A stretch of 64,000 nt of DNA from JAJRRS01 sp965230275 (lineage in GTDB: Bacteria; Planctomycetota; Phycisphaerae; Phycisphaerales; Phycisphaeraceae): NCBI GenBank assembly GCA_965230275.1, contig CBDDKO010000002.1:1302001-1366000 (forward strand), given 5' to 3'. Position numbers and translations under genes: made by a program. Of this stretch, positions 45,002 through 53,580 are shown one piece after another (position 1 is the stretch's first letter; each line of letters begins with the position of its first letter). The notes below the pieces were generated by a model. That model was not told the origin of the DNA. It worked only from the letters and a program-made list of their open reading frames with translations, and did no database searches.

Positions 45002-45979
45002 GGGCTTTATGCGCCATTTCACCTAACCGCTGGCGCTAACAAGCGTTCGCGCCCATACTGGTGGACCACTTACTCGACCTTACCGAGAAGGAGTCACCAG
45101 CATGGAACGCGAACTGTGGAACATCTTAACGGCCCAACTCACCGTCATGTCAACCCTCGTCCGACGCCGGCGGTTTGTGCATCCCACCGCACGCATCCTC
45201 CGCGTCTACCTCTGGGCGGTGCTGCACGACCGGCCGGTGTATTGGGCGTGTGACCGTCGCCACTGGGTCGGCGTCAAGCCGCCGGCGGCGTTGCCGGATC
45301 AGTCGACCATGAGCCGGCGTCTGGCCCGGCCCGAAACCCGTCGGGCACTCGATCAACTGATGGATCGACTCGAGCCTCAAACACAACACGCGCTGACCCT
45401 GCGTATCGACGGCAAGCCGTTGGCCGTCGCCAAGCACAGCGTCGACCGGCGTGCGACGATCGGCCGTGGCGCCGGCGGGTTCCAGAAGGGCTACAAACTC
45501 CACGCGATTTATGCCGAGAATAACCGCCCCGTCGCCTACCGTGTCGCGCCGATGAACGTCGACGAACGCATCGCCGCCAAGCAGATGATCGAACAAGAAG
45601 AACTGGGCGAAGGCTACCTGCTGGCCGACGCCAACTACGAGACCAACCCGTTGTACGACCAGGCCGCCGGGGCCGGGCGGGTGCTGGTGACGCCACGCCG
45701 CTTCCGCCACGCCAAGGGGCTGGGCCAGTCACGCGTGCACAGCCCGCACCGCGTGGCCATGATCCAGCGGATGCGTGCGCCTTCACCGTTCATCCGCCAA
45801 CTGCTTAGCACCCGTCGCCGCGTCGAGACGCGCTTCGCCAACCTCTGCAACTTCGGCGGCGGCCTGACCCACCTGCCGCCGTGGGTGCGTGGCCGCCGTG
45901 TCGAGCCTTACGTCACCGCCAAAATCCTGATCCGCCTCGCCCGCGACCATGCGATCCGGAAAGGGGTTGCATAAAGCCC
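45002..45979 (+). mobile_element. Complete insertion sequence, 978 bp, DDE transposase, 4-bp target duplication
   Basis: Terminal inverted repeats are GGGCTTTATGC (45002-45012) and GCATAAAGCCC (45969-45979), 11 bp perfect, with looser matching further inward. They are flanked by the direct repeat CTGC (44998-45001 and 45980-45983). One transposase gene fills the element, its stop codon lying in the right terminal repeat. Joining the flanks with one CTGC gives ATTCCCGCCTGCGCGGGAAT, a perfect interrupted palindrome, which strongly supports these ends. Element size and the single DDE gene are compatible with the IS5/IS4 group; exact family not assigned. Confidence 0.85.
45102..45974 (+). CDS. 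IS transposase (DDE_Tnp_1-like, IS4/IS5 group)
   Basis: 290 residues. DDE candidates are the Asp in LRIDGKPLAV, the Asp in YLLADANYETNPLYDQ and the Glu in TRRRVETRFANL. The core GGFQKGYKLHAIYAENNRPV followed by YRVAPMNVDE is the typical central part of IS4/IS5-like transposases. LPDQSTMSRRLARPE forms the N-terminal DNA-binding helix region. The reading frame is intact, and a GAGAAGGAG ribosome-binding site lies 8 bp before the ATG, so the element may be active. Confidence 0.9.
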   Translation: MERELWNILTAQLTVMSTLVRRRRFVHPTARILRVYLWAVLHDRPVYWACDRRHWVGVKPPAALPDQSTMSRRLARPETRRALDQLMDRLEPQTQHALTLRIDGKPLAVAKHSVDRRATIGRGAGGFQKGYKLHAIYAENNRPVAYRVAPMNVDERIAAKQMIEQEELGEGYLLADANYETNPLYDQAAGAGRVLVTPRRFRHAKGLGQSRVHSPHRVAMIQRMRAPSPFIRQLLSTRRRVETRFANLCNFGGGLTHLPPWVRGRRVEPYVTAKILIRLARDHAIRKGVA

Positions 45980-46215
45980 CTGCGCGGGAATGCCGGGAAA
46001 TATTCATGCAATGTGCTCTAGCCCGAGCCCGAGCCCCAACCTCCATCTCCATCTCCATCTCCATCTCCATCTCCATCTCCATCTCCATCTCCATAATATT
46101 ATATTTATCATAAATACGATTTTTTAGCTGTCGTGTCACCAGACACCAAGTGCTGCAACGACACGTGGATTCATCGGGGGTGACTGTGGTGGCGTATGTG
46201 GGGACTGTCGCGGCG
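45980..46215. other. Intergenic region downstream of the IS
   Basis: About 240 bp with the second CTGC and the right palindrome half GCGGGAAT (45980-45991), a CCCGAG doublet, the CTCCAT hexamer array (46041-46094) and an A+T-rich stretch (46095-46132). No gene supported. Confidence 0.6.
46041..46094. repeat. Hexanucleotide array CTCCAT, 9 copies
   Basis: Nine exact, ungapped CTCCAT units. Because the unit is 6 bp it stays open in some frames (Met-Glu repeats on the minus strand), but no start signal or flanking coding sequence supports a gene. Probably prone to length change by replication slippage. Confidence 0.9.
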
Positions 46216-46247
46216 CAAAAAGAAGCCCACGTTCGTTGAACGTGGGC
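46216..46247 (-). terminator. Rho-independent terminator of pckG
   Basis: On the minus strand: GCCCACGUUC-AAC-GAACGUGGGC, a perfect 10-bp stem with 3-nt loop (plus strand 46225-46247), followed by UUCUUUUUG. It lies 33 bp after the pckG stop. Confidence 0.92.
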
Positions 46248-46279
46248 CTCCGGGGTTATTCAGTTGTTTGCCGTCAGTC

Positions 46280-48097
46280 TCAGGCCTTGAGGCGTGCTTC
46301 GAGCGCGTCGAGTTCGCCGGCCAGTTCCTTGGGCAGCTTGTCGCCGAACTTGGCGTAGTGCTCACGCATGGCGGGGATGACTTCCAGCCACTGGCTGTTG
46401 TCGACCTTCAGCAGCTCGTCGAGGTCCTCGGCGGGGATATCCAGGCCGGACAGGTCCAGGCTGTCCTTGGTGGGCAGGTTGCCGATGGCGGTCTCGACGA
46501 CGTCGCCCTTGCCGTCCACGCGGTCACAGACCCACTTGAGAATACGGCTGTTCTCGCCGAAGCCGGGCCACAGCCACTTGCCTTCGTCGTTCTTGCGGAA
46601 CCAGTTCACGTAGAAGACCTTGGGCATCTTGGCGCCGGGCTTGCTGCCGACGTTCAGCCAGTGCTGCCAGTAGTCGCCCATGTGGTAGCCACAGAACGGG
46701 AGCATGGCCATGGGGTCGAAGCGGAGCTGGCCGAGGCCACCGGCGGCGGCGGCGGTCTTTTCACTGGCCATCACCGAGCCGAGGAACGTGCCGTGCTGCC
46801 AGCCGAAGGCTTCCATCGCCAACGGCTGGGTGCTGGCGCGGCGGCCGCCGAAGAGGATCGCGTCGATCGGGACGCCGGCCGGGTCTTCCCAGTTCGAGGC
46901 GATGACCGGGCACTGATCGGCACGGGCGGTGAACCGGGCGTTGGGGTGTGCAGCCTTGACGTCGGTGCCGGGCTTCCAGTCGTTGCCGTGCCAGTCGATC
47001 AGGTGATCGGGGACATCGCCGTCGATCTCTTCCCACCACACGTCGCCGTCGTCGGTCAGGCCGACGTTGGTGAAGATCGCGTTTTCCTTGAGCGATTCCA
47101 TGGCGTTGGGGTTGGTGGCGTAGTTGGTGCCGGGCGCGACGCCGAAGAAGCCGGCCTCGGGGTTGATGGCGTAGAGCTTGCCGTCCTCGCCGAACTTCAT
47201 CCAGGCGATGTCGTCGCCGACGCACTCGACCTTCCAGCCGGGGATGGTCGGCTCCATCATGGCGAGGTTGGTCTTGCCGCAGGCACTGGGGAACGCGGCG
47301 GCGATGTACTTCTCCACGCCCTCGGGGCTGGTGAGCTTGAGGATGAGCATGTGCTCAGCCATCCAGCCCTGTTCCTTAGCCATAATCGAGGCGATACGCA
47401 GGGCGAAGCACTTCTTGCCCAGCAACGCGTTGCCGCCGTAGCCGGAGCCGAAGCTCCAGATTTCCTTGGTCTCGGGGAAGTGGGTGATGTACTTGTTGTC
47501 GGCGTTGCAGGGCCAGGCGACGTCCTTCTCGCCGGGTTCAAGCGGCGAGCCGATGGAGTGGACGCACGGGACGTACTCGCCGTCGTCGCCCAGGACGTCC
47601 AGCACCTTCTGCCCGACTCGGGTCATGATGTGCATGTTCGCCACGACATACGGGCTGTCGGTGAGTTCGACGCCGATGTGAGCGATCGGGGAGCCGACCG
47701 GGCCCATCGAGAACGGGATGACGTAGAGCGTTCGGCCCTTCATGCAGCCGGTGAACAGCGGCTTGAGGATCGCACGCATCTCCTCGGGGTCTTTCCAGTG
47801 ATTGGTCGGACCGGCGTCCGCCTCGTCCTTGCAGCAGATGAACGTCCGGTCTTCAACGCGGGCCACGTCCGCCGGGTCGGACAGGACCAGCACGCTGTTG
47901 GGCTTCTTGTCCTTGGCCAGCCACTTGGCCGAGCCCGAGTCGACCATCAGGTCGAGCATCGCCTGGTATTCCTCCGACGAGCCGTCTGCCCAATAAATGT
48001 TGTCCGGCTCAGTGAGCTGGGCGACTTCATCCACCCATGCCTTGAGTTTGGCGTGGTTTGTGGTGACCGTACCCGCAGCCTGTTTGACCTGTGTCAC
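46280..48097 (-). CDS. pckG: Phosphoenolpyruvate carboxykinase (GTP)
   Basis: 605 residues from GTG 48097, chosen because a perfect AGGAGG box (48104-48109) is 6 bp upstream; the open frame extends 30 codons further without signal. The enzyme converts oxaloacetate and GTP to phosphoenolpyruvate, GDP and CO2 in gluconeogenesis (or the reverse for CO2 fixation). The GTP-PEPCK signature FPSACGKTNLAMM carries the mobile-loop Cys273 and Lys275. Other marks are SFGSGYGGNALLGKKCFALR and the guanine-specific C-terminal FFGVAPGTNYATNPNAM and WFRKNDEGKWLWPGFGENSR. It is divergent from the Rieske gene. Confidence 0.97.
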   Translation of the reverse strand: MTQVKQAAGTVTTNHAKLKAWVDEVAQLTEPDNIYWADGSSEEYQAMLDLMVDSGSAKWLAKDKKPNSVLVLSDPADVARVEDRTFICCKDEADAGPTNHWKDPEEMRAILKPLFTGCMKGRTLYVIPFSMGPVGSPIAHIGVELTDSPYVVANMHIMTRVGQKVLDVLGDDGEYVPCVHSIGSPLEPGEKDVAWPCNADNKYITHFPETKEIWSFGSGYGGNALLGKKCFALRIASIMAKEQGWMAEHMLILKLTSPEGVEKYIAAAFPSACGKTNLAMMEPTIPGWKVECVGDDIAWMKFGEDGKLYAINPEAGFFGVAPGTNYATNPNAMESLKENAIFTNVGLTDDGDVWWEEIDGDVPDHLIDWHGNDWKPGTDVKAAHPNARFTARADQCPVIASNWEDPAGVPIDAILFGGRRASTQPLAMEAFGWQHGTFLGSVMASEKTAAAAGGLGQLRFDPMAMLPFCGYHMGDYWQHWLNVGSKPGAKMPKVFYVNWFRKNDEGKWLWPGFGENSRILKWVCDRVDGKGDVVETAIGNLPTKDSLDLSGLDIPAEDLDELLKVDNSQWLEVIPAMREHYAKFGDKLPKELAGELDALEARLKA

Positions 48098-48574
48098 AGT
48101 AGACCTCCTAGCAATTAGGTTGTGTTTATGGAAACTAAGCCCGCCCACCGCCTGTACAAAGGCGGCAACTTTGTTGGCTATGGCCACAGTATAGCGACTT
48201 TCTTATCCGCTGTTTCCGTTTTTCCTTCTTCCCGCTAATAATTTTTCTATGGTCCAATACTGTTCGTCGGCTATTGCCTGCAGAAGCTGTAAATCAAGGG
48301 GAATATACTCACCTGGAAGTGTAGGCATACTGGATCGTGAGTTGGGTGAGGCATCCCAAGACCGACCGGACCGCCCCAGCCAGCCGCAGGGCACTTGCCC
48401 AATTAGCACGCAATGCATCTTAAACGCCCCACCCCGGTACCCCGAATCCAAATGATGTGCCCCACGATCGTTACACTAGCCGGACCGGAGCTGCGTGTGC
48501 CAGAGACCGCCGACGAAGGGTGAATCAGTGTTTCGTGTAGATCGCTGACGTGAGCAATAAAAGATAAACCAGCA
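48098..48574. other. Intergenic region upstream of pckG and the Rieske gene
   Basis: 477 bp with no well-supported gene. A minus-strand frame (48203-48328, 41 codons from ATG 48328, ending LQLLQAIADEQYWTIEKLLA and RRKNGNSG) has a protein-like helical composition but no ribosome-binding site; I leave it unannotated as a gene. Promoters for the divergent flanking genes must lie here; none is obvious. Confidence 0.5.
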
Positions 48575-48925
48575 ATGACCGACACCACCTGGACTGACAT
48601 CGGGACGAGTGAGCAGTACCTTGGCGACGGCCGTACCTGCGTCGAGGCTAAGGGCACGCACCTGATCATCATTCCGGTGGATGGCGAGCTTTATGCGATC
48701 GAAAACCGTTGCCCACACGCCGGCCTGCCGCTGGCCGATGGAGCTGTAAATGGTAAGGTGCTTACCTGCCCGTACCACGGCTTTACGTACCACATCGGTT
48801 CCGGCAAGAATATCGACGACCCGGACCACGGCGAACGCGCCCGCACCTTCCCGGTCCGCATCGACGCCGGCCGAACCTTAGTCCAACTTCACCCAAGCCA
48901 AACCGACCAACCCGACCATGAGTGA
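48575..48925 (+). CDS. Rieske [2Fe-2S] ferredoxin-type protein
   Basis: 116 residues, one Rieske domain. The ligands are Cys46 and His48 (CPHAG) and Cys65 and His68 (CPYHGF). Small stand-alone Rieske proteins of this NirD/BphF-like type act as cytoplasmic electron carriers or as small subunits of nitrite reductases and dioxygenases. No oxygenase partner is adjacent; the sirohaem nitrite reductase is 23 kb away. Its end overlaps the next start by 8 bp, so the M20 peptidase is in the same transcript. Confidence 0.92.
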   Translation: MTDTTWTDIGTSEQYLGDGRTCVEAKGTHLIIIPVDGELYAIENRCPHAGLPLADGAVNGKVLTCPYHGFTYHIGSGKNIDDPDHGERARTFPVRIDAGRTLVQLHPSQTDQPDHE

Positions 48926-50309
48926 CCAACCGATCATCGACATCCTGAATGAGCAAAACGACACCGCGGTTCAGCGCCTCTGCGAGCTGCTGAGAATCCC
49001 AAGCGTCAGCACCGACCCGGCATACAAGGACCACGTCGTGGCCGCTGCGCAGTGGGTCGCCGACCACATCAACGAAAGCGGGCTGGACGCCGAGGTCTGT
49101 CAGACCAAGGGCCACCCCGTCGTATTGGCGCGCACGACAAACGACGACGTCGAAGACCCTGATGCGCCGCGCATCCTGTTCTATGGGCATTACGACGTAC
49201 AGCCACCGGACCCGCTTGAGAAGTGGACGACCGGGCCGTTCGAGCCGACGGTGCGCGACGGCGTGCTGTATGCCCGCGGGGCATCGGACGACAAGGGGCA
49301 GATCATGTGCTTCCTCGAAGCCCTGCGAGCCTACAAGCTCGCCGGGCGGAAGTTGCCCTGTCATGTGACGGTGATGATCGAAGGTGAAGAGGAATGCGGC
49401 AGCGTCGGGCTGCCCGGCTTCCTGAAAGAGCGGCAGGACCAGCTCCAGGCCGACATCGCCGTGGTCAGTGACACCACGATGTGGGACGCGGATACGCCGG
49501 CGATCACCTACGCCCTGCGCGGATTGGTCTACTTCGATCTGAAGCTGCACGGCCCAAGCCGGGACCTGCACTCGGGGGTCTACGGCGGGACGCTCGCCAA
49601 CCCCGCCACGATCCTGCCGCGCGTGCTCGGCAGGCTGCTGGACGAGCACAACCGCGTGACCATCCCCGGTTTCTATGACGATGTGGCGCCGTTGGAAGAT
49701 GAAGAGCGAGAGCGCTGGAGCAAGCTGGGTTTCAAAGACGAGGACTTCCTCGGTGCCGTCGGCGCAACGCCGTTTGGTGAAGCGGACTTCGCCACGCTCG
49801 AGCGCCGTTGGGCACGACCGAGTTGCGATGTCAACGGGCTGTACGGCGGGTACATGGGCGAAGGCGCGAAGACGGTCATCCCCAGCTTCGCCGGCGCGAA
49901 GGTCAGTTTCCGGATCCCCGCAAACATGGACCCGGTCAAGACCGCCGAGCTGTTCACACAGTGGGTCCAATCGCAGGACGTCGGCGGGTGCCGGTGGGAG
50001 ATCGAGCAACACGGCAAGGCCTACCCCGTTTCCGTGTCGATCGATTCGCCCTACATCGCCGCCGCCGGCCGGGCGATCGAGCTGGCCAAGGGCAAGCCGC
50101 CCGTACTCGTGCGGGACGGCGCGACGATCCCGATCATCGCTGAGTTTAGGACGCTGCTCGGTTTGGACACCCTGCTGATCGGCTTCGGGCTCAACGACGA
50201 CAGCATCCATTCGCCGAACGAGCGCTTCGGCCTGGACCGCTTCGCCCTGGGCTGCAAGACCCACGCCCTGCTGCTGGAGCAGGTCGCAGGGGTAAAAGCG
50301 GAAATATAA
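48918..50309 (+). CDS. M20-family metallopeptidase (dipeptidase-like)
   Basis: 463 residues. The zinc-binding and catalytic marks are FYGHYDVQPPDP (His91, Asp93), ARGASDDKGQI (bridging Asp124), IEGEEECGS (Glu158 as base region) and FGLNDDSIHSPNERF near the end (His ligand). The lid/dimerisation domain lies at about 205-370 with LHSGVYGG. Similarity is greatest to the M20 dipeptidases that keep their full lid domain (CNDP/PepV-like). It would hydrolyse dipeptides or N-acyl amino acids in the cytoplasm. Co-transcribed with the Rieske gene; the functional connection is not clear. Confidence 0.92.
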   Translation: MSDQPIIDILNEQNDTAVQRLCELLRIPSVSTDPAYKDHVVAAAQWVADHINESGLDAEVCQTKGHPVVLARTTNDDVEDPDAPRILFYGHYDVQPPDPLEKWTTGPFEPTVRDGVLYARGASDDKGQIMCFLEALRAYKLAGRKLPCHVTVMIEGEEECGSVGLPGFLKERQDQLQADIAVVSDTTMWDADTPAITYALRGLVYFDLKLHGPSRDLHSGVYGGTLANPATILPRVLGRLLDEHNRVTIPGFYDDVAPLEDEERERWSKLGFKDEDFLGAVGATPFGEADFATLERRWARPSCDVNGLYGGYMGEGAKTVIPSFAGAKVSFRIPANMDPVKTAELFTQWVQSQDVGGCRWEIEQHGKAYPVSVSIDSPYIAAAGRAIELAKGKPPVLVRDGATIPIIAEFRTLLGLDTLLIGFGLNDDSIHSPNERFGLDRFALGCKTHALLLEQVAGVKAEI

Positions 50310-50363
50310 GTCTTTATATGTGTAATCAAACACAGGCGTAACAACGTTTAGCGTTGAATGTGC

Positions 50364-50369
50364 TATACT
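50364..50369 (+). promoter_or_regulatory. Possible -10 box for the DUF4914 gene
   Basis: TATACT with a TGC just before it, about 87 bp upstream of ATG 50456; the -35 hexamer (near 50341) is poor. An AAGAGGTG ribosome-binding site precedes the ATG. Confidence 0.3.
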
Positions 50370-50455
50370 GCCCTGGCTTGCGACTTATTTACGTCTGGTT
50401 GCCCGCAATCCGTGGACGACAGACGAATCCGAAATAGACACAAGAGGTGTAATCG

Positions 50456-52345
50456 ATGGCAGTTATAACGATGCCCAAGGTCAGTCTCTCGCGCTCGGCG
50501 GAGCTGGTGTTGGAACAGGCAAAGTCGGTGAAGTTCATCAACAGCGTTGAGGAACTGGTCGAATTGGCCGTCCCAGCCGACAAGGTGGACGCCAAGGGCA
50601 ACTACACCGTCGGTTACGACGTGCCCGGCAAGGGCTTCGTCCCCGAAATGGTGATCAGCCGCGTCCGCAACGGTATCAGCGCCAACTACATCGAACCGTA
50701 CATGCGCCGCCGGGACCCGGAGTGCATGATCATCGCCGACGACCGGCCGACCGGTAAGGCCAAGTGGGAAAACCGCTTCTCCGACATGGACTGGGAACAG
50801 GTCCGCGAGGAGACGTTCGCCTGGCTCAAGACCCAGGACCTGGCGTGCTTCTTCTTCCACGCCGGGGTCGAAGGCAAGGGCACAGAAGCTGTCGCCATCT
50901 GCCCCGCCAACGCCGCCGCCTTCGCCCTGGGCCTGGCGATGCTCCAGGGCATCATCCCGCTGGACAAGGTCGATGCCGACTTCTACCACGAAGCGATCGT
51001 CTACGTCGCCCCGCCCTTCCGACACACACACTTCGACGGCAAACAGGTCGTCGTCCACAACCGACGCGAGCCGCTGCACGAACTGTTCAGCTACAACCTC
51101 TACCCCGGCCCCAGCGCAAAGAAAGGCATCTACGGCGTGCTGCTGAACCGCGGCGAACAGGAAGGCTGGATCACCGCACACTGCTCGACCGTCCAGGTCA
51201 TCACCCCGTATGACAACGTCTGCACGATCATGCACGAAGGCGCGTCCGGCGGCGGCAAGAGCGAAATGCTCGAAATGATGCACCGCGAGCCCGACGGCCG
51301 GCTGCGGCTGGGCACCAACGTCTTGACCGATGAATCCCGCCACGTCGCCATCCCCCGTGGCTGCGGCCTGCACCCGGTCACCGACGACATGGCCCTGTGC
51401 CACCCCGATTACCAGGACCCCGGCGTCGGCAAGCTCACGCTCTTCGACGCCGAAGACGCCTGGTTCCTCCGCGTCAACCACATCACCAAGTACGGCACCG
51501 ACCCGCACCTCGAAGGGATGACGGTCAACCCGCCCTCCCCCCTGCTGTTCCTGAATATCGACGCCGCCCCCGATTCCACGGCGCTGATCTGGGACCACAT
51601 CGAGGACGAGCCCGGCAAGCCCTGCCCCAACCCGCGCGTCGTCGTACCGCGTAAAGACTACCCCAACATCGTCAGCAAGCCGGTCACCGTGGACGTCCGG
51701 AGCTTCGGCGTGCGATGCCCACCCTGCACCCGCGAGAACCCCAGCTACGGCATCCTCGGCATGCTCAACATCCTCCCGCCCTCGCTCGCCTGGCTCTGGC
51801 GACTCGTCGCCCCGCGCGGCCACGCCAACCCGTCCATCGTCGATACCGGCGGGATGACCAGCGAAGGCGTCGGCAGCTACTGGCCTTTCGCCACCGGCCG
51901 GGCCGTGGACCAGGCCAACCTGCTGCTCGACCAGTGCATGAAGACCAACGACACGCTCTTCGTCCTGATCCCCAACCAGCACATCGGCTGCTGGGAGACC
52001 AGCTTCGCCCCGCAGTGGATCGTCCGTGAGTACCTGGCGCGGCGCGGCTCGTCAGTGTTCCCGGCCGACCGGATCTCACCCGCCCGCTGCCCGCTGCTGG
52101 GATACGCCCCCAACGGCATGCAGGTCGAAGGCAGCGAGATGAGCCACTGGTTCCTGCGTGTCGAGACCCAGCCGGAGGTCGGCGAAGACGGCTACGACGC
52201 CGGCGCCAAGATCCTCACCGAGTTCTTCCACAAGCAGCTGTCGCTGTTCAAGGACGAGCCCGACCTGGACCCGCTGGGCAAGCAGATCATCGACGCCTGC
52301 ATGAGCGGCGCAACCGCCGAGCAGTACAGCGGGCTGAAGATCTAA
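50456..52345 (+). CDS. DUF4914 protein, PEPCK-fold
   Basis: 629 residues. The family is recognised from the overall sequence, including MHEGASGGGKSEMLEMM (Lys268), which resembles the kinase-1a P-loop of phosphoenolpyruvate carboxykinase. Other conserved parts are PYMRRRDPECMIIADDRPTG, DTGGMTSEGVGSYWPFATGR and NQHIGCWETSFAPQWIVREY. DUF4914 proteins are counted among PEPCK-like ATP/GTP-utilising proteins, but the reaction is not established. The region WSH/FRHTHFDG has His ligands that could hold a metal. It is 146 bp after the M20 gene and ends in its own terminator. A true PEPCK lies 2.4 kb upstream on the other strand. Confidence 0.85.
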   Translation: MAVITMPKVSLSRSAELVLEQAKSVKFINSVEELVELAVPADKVDAKGNYTVGYDVPGKGFVPEMVISRVRNGISANYIEPYMRRRDPECMIIADDRPTGKAKWENRFSDMDWEQVREETFAWLKTQDLACFFFHAGVEGKGTEAVAICPANAAAFALGLAMLQGIIPLDKVDADFYHEAIVYVAPPFRHTHFDGKQVVVHNRREPLHELFSYNLYPGPSAKKGIYGVLLNRGEQEGWITAHCSTVQVITPYDNVCTIMHEGASGGGKSEMLEMMHREPDGRLRLGTNVLTDESRHVAIPRGCGLHPVTDDMALCHPDYQDPGVGKLTLFDAEDAWFLRVNHITKYGTDPHLEGMTVNPPSPLLFLNIDAAPDSTALIWDHIEDEPGKPCPNPRVVVPRKDYPNIVSKPVTVDVRSFGVRCPPCTRENPSYGILGMLNILPPSLAWLWRLVAPRGHANPSIVDTGGMTSEGVGSYWPFATGRAVDQANLLLDQCMKTNDTLFVLIPNQHIGCWETSFAPQWIVREYLARRGSSVFPADRISPARCPLLGYAPNGMQVEGSEMSHWFLRVETQPEVGEDGYDAGAKILTEFFHKQLSLFKDEPDLDPLGKQIIDACMSGATAEQYSGLKI

Positions 52346-52370
52346 GCCCGAAACAATTCAGTTATTCAAA

Positions 52371-52405
52371 GCGAGTGCGGCCGGGCGGGTCGCACTCGCT
52401 TTTTT
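52371..52405 (+). terminator. Rho-independent terminator of the DUF4914 gene
   Basis: GCGAGTGCG (52371-52379) pairs with CGCACTCGC (52391-52399) around a short GC-rich loop, and six T follow (52400-52405). The T run abuts the stop codon of the convergent lactonase gene. Confidence 0.9.
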
Positions 52406-53555
52406 ACTTCACCAAGAATGTCACACACGACGGCGTCGGCACAGTCACCGGCTCGCCCACCGGCGTGAGCTTGCCGCTTTCCTGGTCGATGCGGAAGACC
52501 TGCACGTTGTCGCTGTGCATGTTGCAGGCGATCAGGAACGACCCGGTCGGGTCGACGTTGAAGTTGCGCGGGTGCTTGCCGCCGGTCGGCTCGAAACCAA
52601 TCCGCGAGAGCAGGCCCGTGTCCGGATCAATCGCGAAGGTCACGATGCTGTCGTGCCCCCGGTTCGAGCCATAGAGGAACCGGCCGTTTGGATGCACGAC
52701 CACCTCGGCGGTCGAGTTGTCCCCCTGAAAGTCATCGGGCAGCGTGCCGACGGTCTGCTTGATACTCAGCGTGCCGGCCTCCGCGTCCCAGTTCAGAACA
52801 GCCAGCGTCGAGTCGAGTTCGTTGATGAGATACACCCAGGGCTTCTCGGGATAAAACGTCAGGTGCCTAGGGCCCGCGCCAGGCTTCAGGTCTAAAGGCG
52901 GTTGATCGTGCGCGGTCATTTGACCTGTTGCCGAGTCCAGCCGGTACACGATGACCTGATCCAGCCCAAGGTCAGTGGTCAGGGCGAACCGGCCCCCGGG
53001 GGCGACCTTGGTGCAGTGGGCACGAGGCCACTTCTTGTCGGCCGATCCGCTGGTGTCGGCATGCTTGATGAACGACGCAACGGGCCCCACGCCGCCGTCA
53101 TCCAGGATCGGGAACGATGCGACGCTCCCCCCGCCGTAGTCCGACAAGATCGCTGTCGTGCCCGCCGGGTCCAGGCCGATGTGACACGTCCCCCCGCTGC
53201 CGCTGGGCTGGCTGTTGATCAGCGTCAGGTCGCCGCTCTGCGCATCCACCGCAAACGCCGCCGCGCCGCCGCCCTGCTCTCTGCTCTCGGTCGTGGCATA
53301 AAGGTGCTTGCCGTCCGGCCCCAGCACCAGGAAGCTCGGGTTCGGCGTCCCGCCCACGCCGCCGACGATCTTCAACTCCCCGGTCTGCATATCAAGCGCC
53401 CCGCGATAAATCCCCTCATCTCGGTCCTTCGTAAACGAGCCGAAGTACACATGCATGGACATGCCTTCCTTTGCGTGAGCTGTTGTGGCCGTCGCGCAGC
53501 ACGCCAGCCCAAAACCGATCGCCAACACCGTCAAACAAAGCCTGCGGCTGATCAT
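52404..53555 (-). CDS. Secreted lactonase, seven-bladed beta-propeller (6-phosphogluconolactonase-like)
   Basis: 383 residues from ATG 53555 (MISRRLCLTVLAIGFGLACC, signal peptide ending AKEG); the frame runs 85 codons further but only into the preceding gene. Blade motifs recur: GALDMQTGELKIVGGVGGTP, FAVDAQSGDLTLINSQPSGS, CHIGLDPAGTTAILSDYGGG and VVHPNGRFLYGSNRGHDSIV. The signature HPNGRFLYGSNRG marks the Pgl/lactonase-type YbhE family. Since it is exported, the substrate is more likely an extracellular sugar lactone than 6-phosphogluconolactone. It follows the kinase-like gene by 25 bp on the same strand. Confidence 0.9.
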   Translation of the reverse strand: MISRRLCLTVLAIGFGLACCATATTAHAKEGMSMHVYFGSFTKDRDEGIYRGALDMQTGELKIVGGVGGTPNPSFLVLGPDGKHLYATTESREQGGGAAAFAVDAQSGDLTLINSQPSGSGGTCHIGLDPAGTTAILSDYGGGSVASFPILDDGGVGPVASFIKHADTSGSADKKWPRAHCTKVAPGGRFALTTDLGLDQVIVYRLDSATGQMTAHDQPPLDLKPGAGPRHLTFYPEKPWVYLINELDSTLAVLNWDAEAGTLSIKQTVGTLPDDFQGDNSTAEVVVHPNGRFLYGSNRGHDSIVTFAIDPDTGLLSRIGFEPTGGKHPRNFNVDPTGSFLIACNMHSDNVQVFRIDQESGKLTPVGEPVTVPTPSCVTFLVK

Positions 53556-53580
53556 GTGATGACACCCTTGAAGTTTAAAA

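Noticed and set aside
46041..46094. Met-Glu repeat peptide from the CTCCAT array
   Set aside because: Only a property of the hexamer; no ribosome-binding site and the rest of the frame runs into the transposase antisense.
46196..48118. 640-codon plus-strand frame opposite pckG
   Set aside because: The PEPCK signatures on the other strand are unmistakable; the opposite frame is a codon-bias shadow and runs through the terminator hairpin.
48203..48451. Possible small gene on the minus strand between pckG and the Rieske gene
   Set aside because: The 41-codon core looks protein-like but has no ribosome-binding site and no recognised family; noted in the intergenic entry only.
48783..51982. Two minus-strand frames of over 500 codons opposite the M20 and DUF4914 genes
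   Set aside because: Both antisense to genes with conserved motifs; no ribosome-binding site or recognisable domains.
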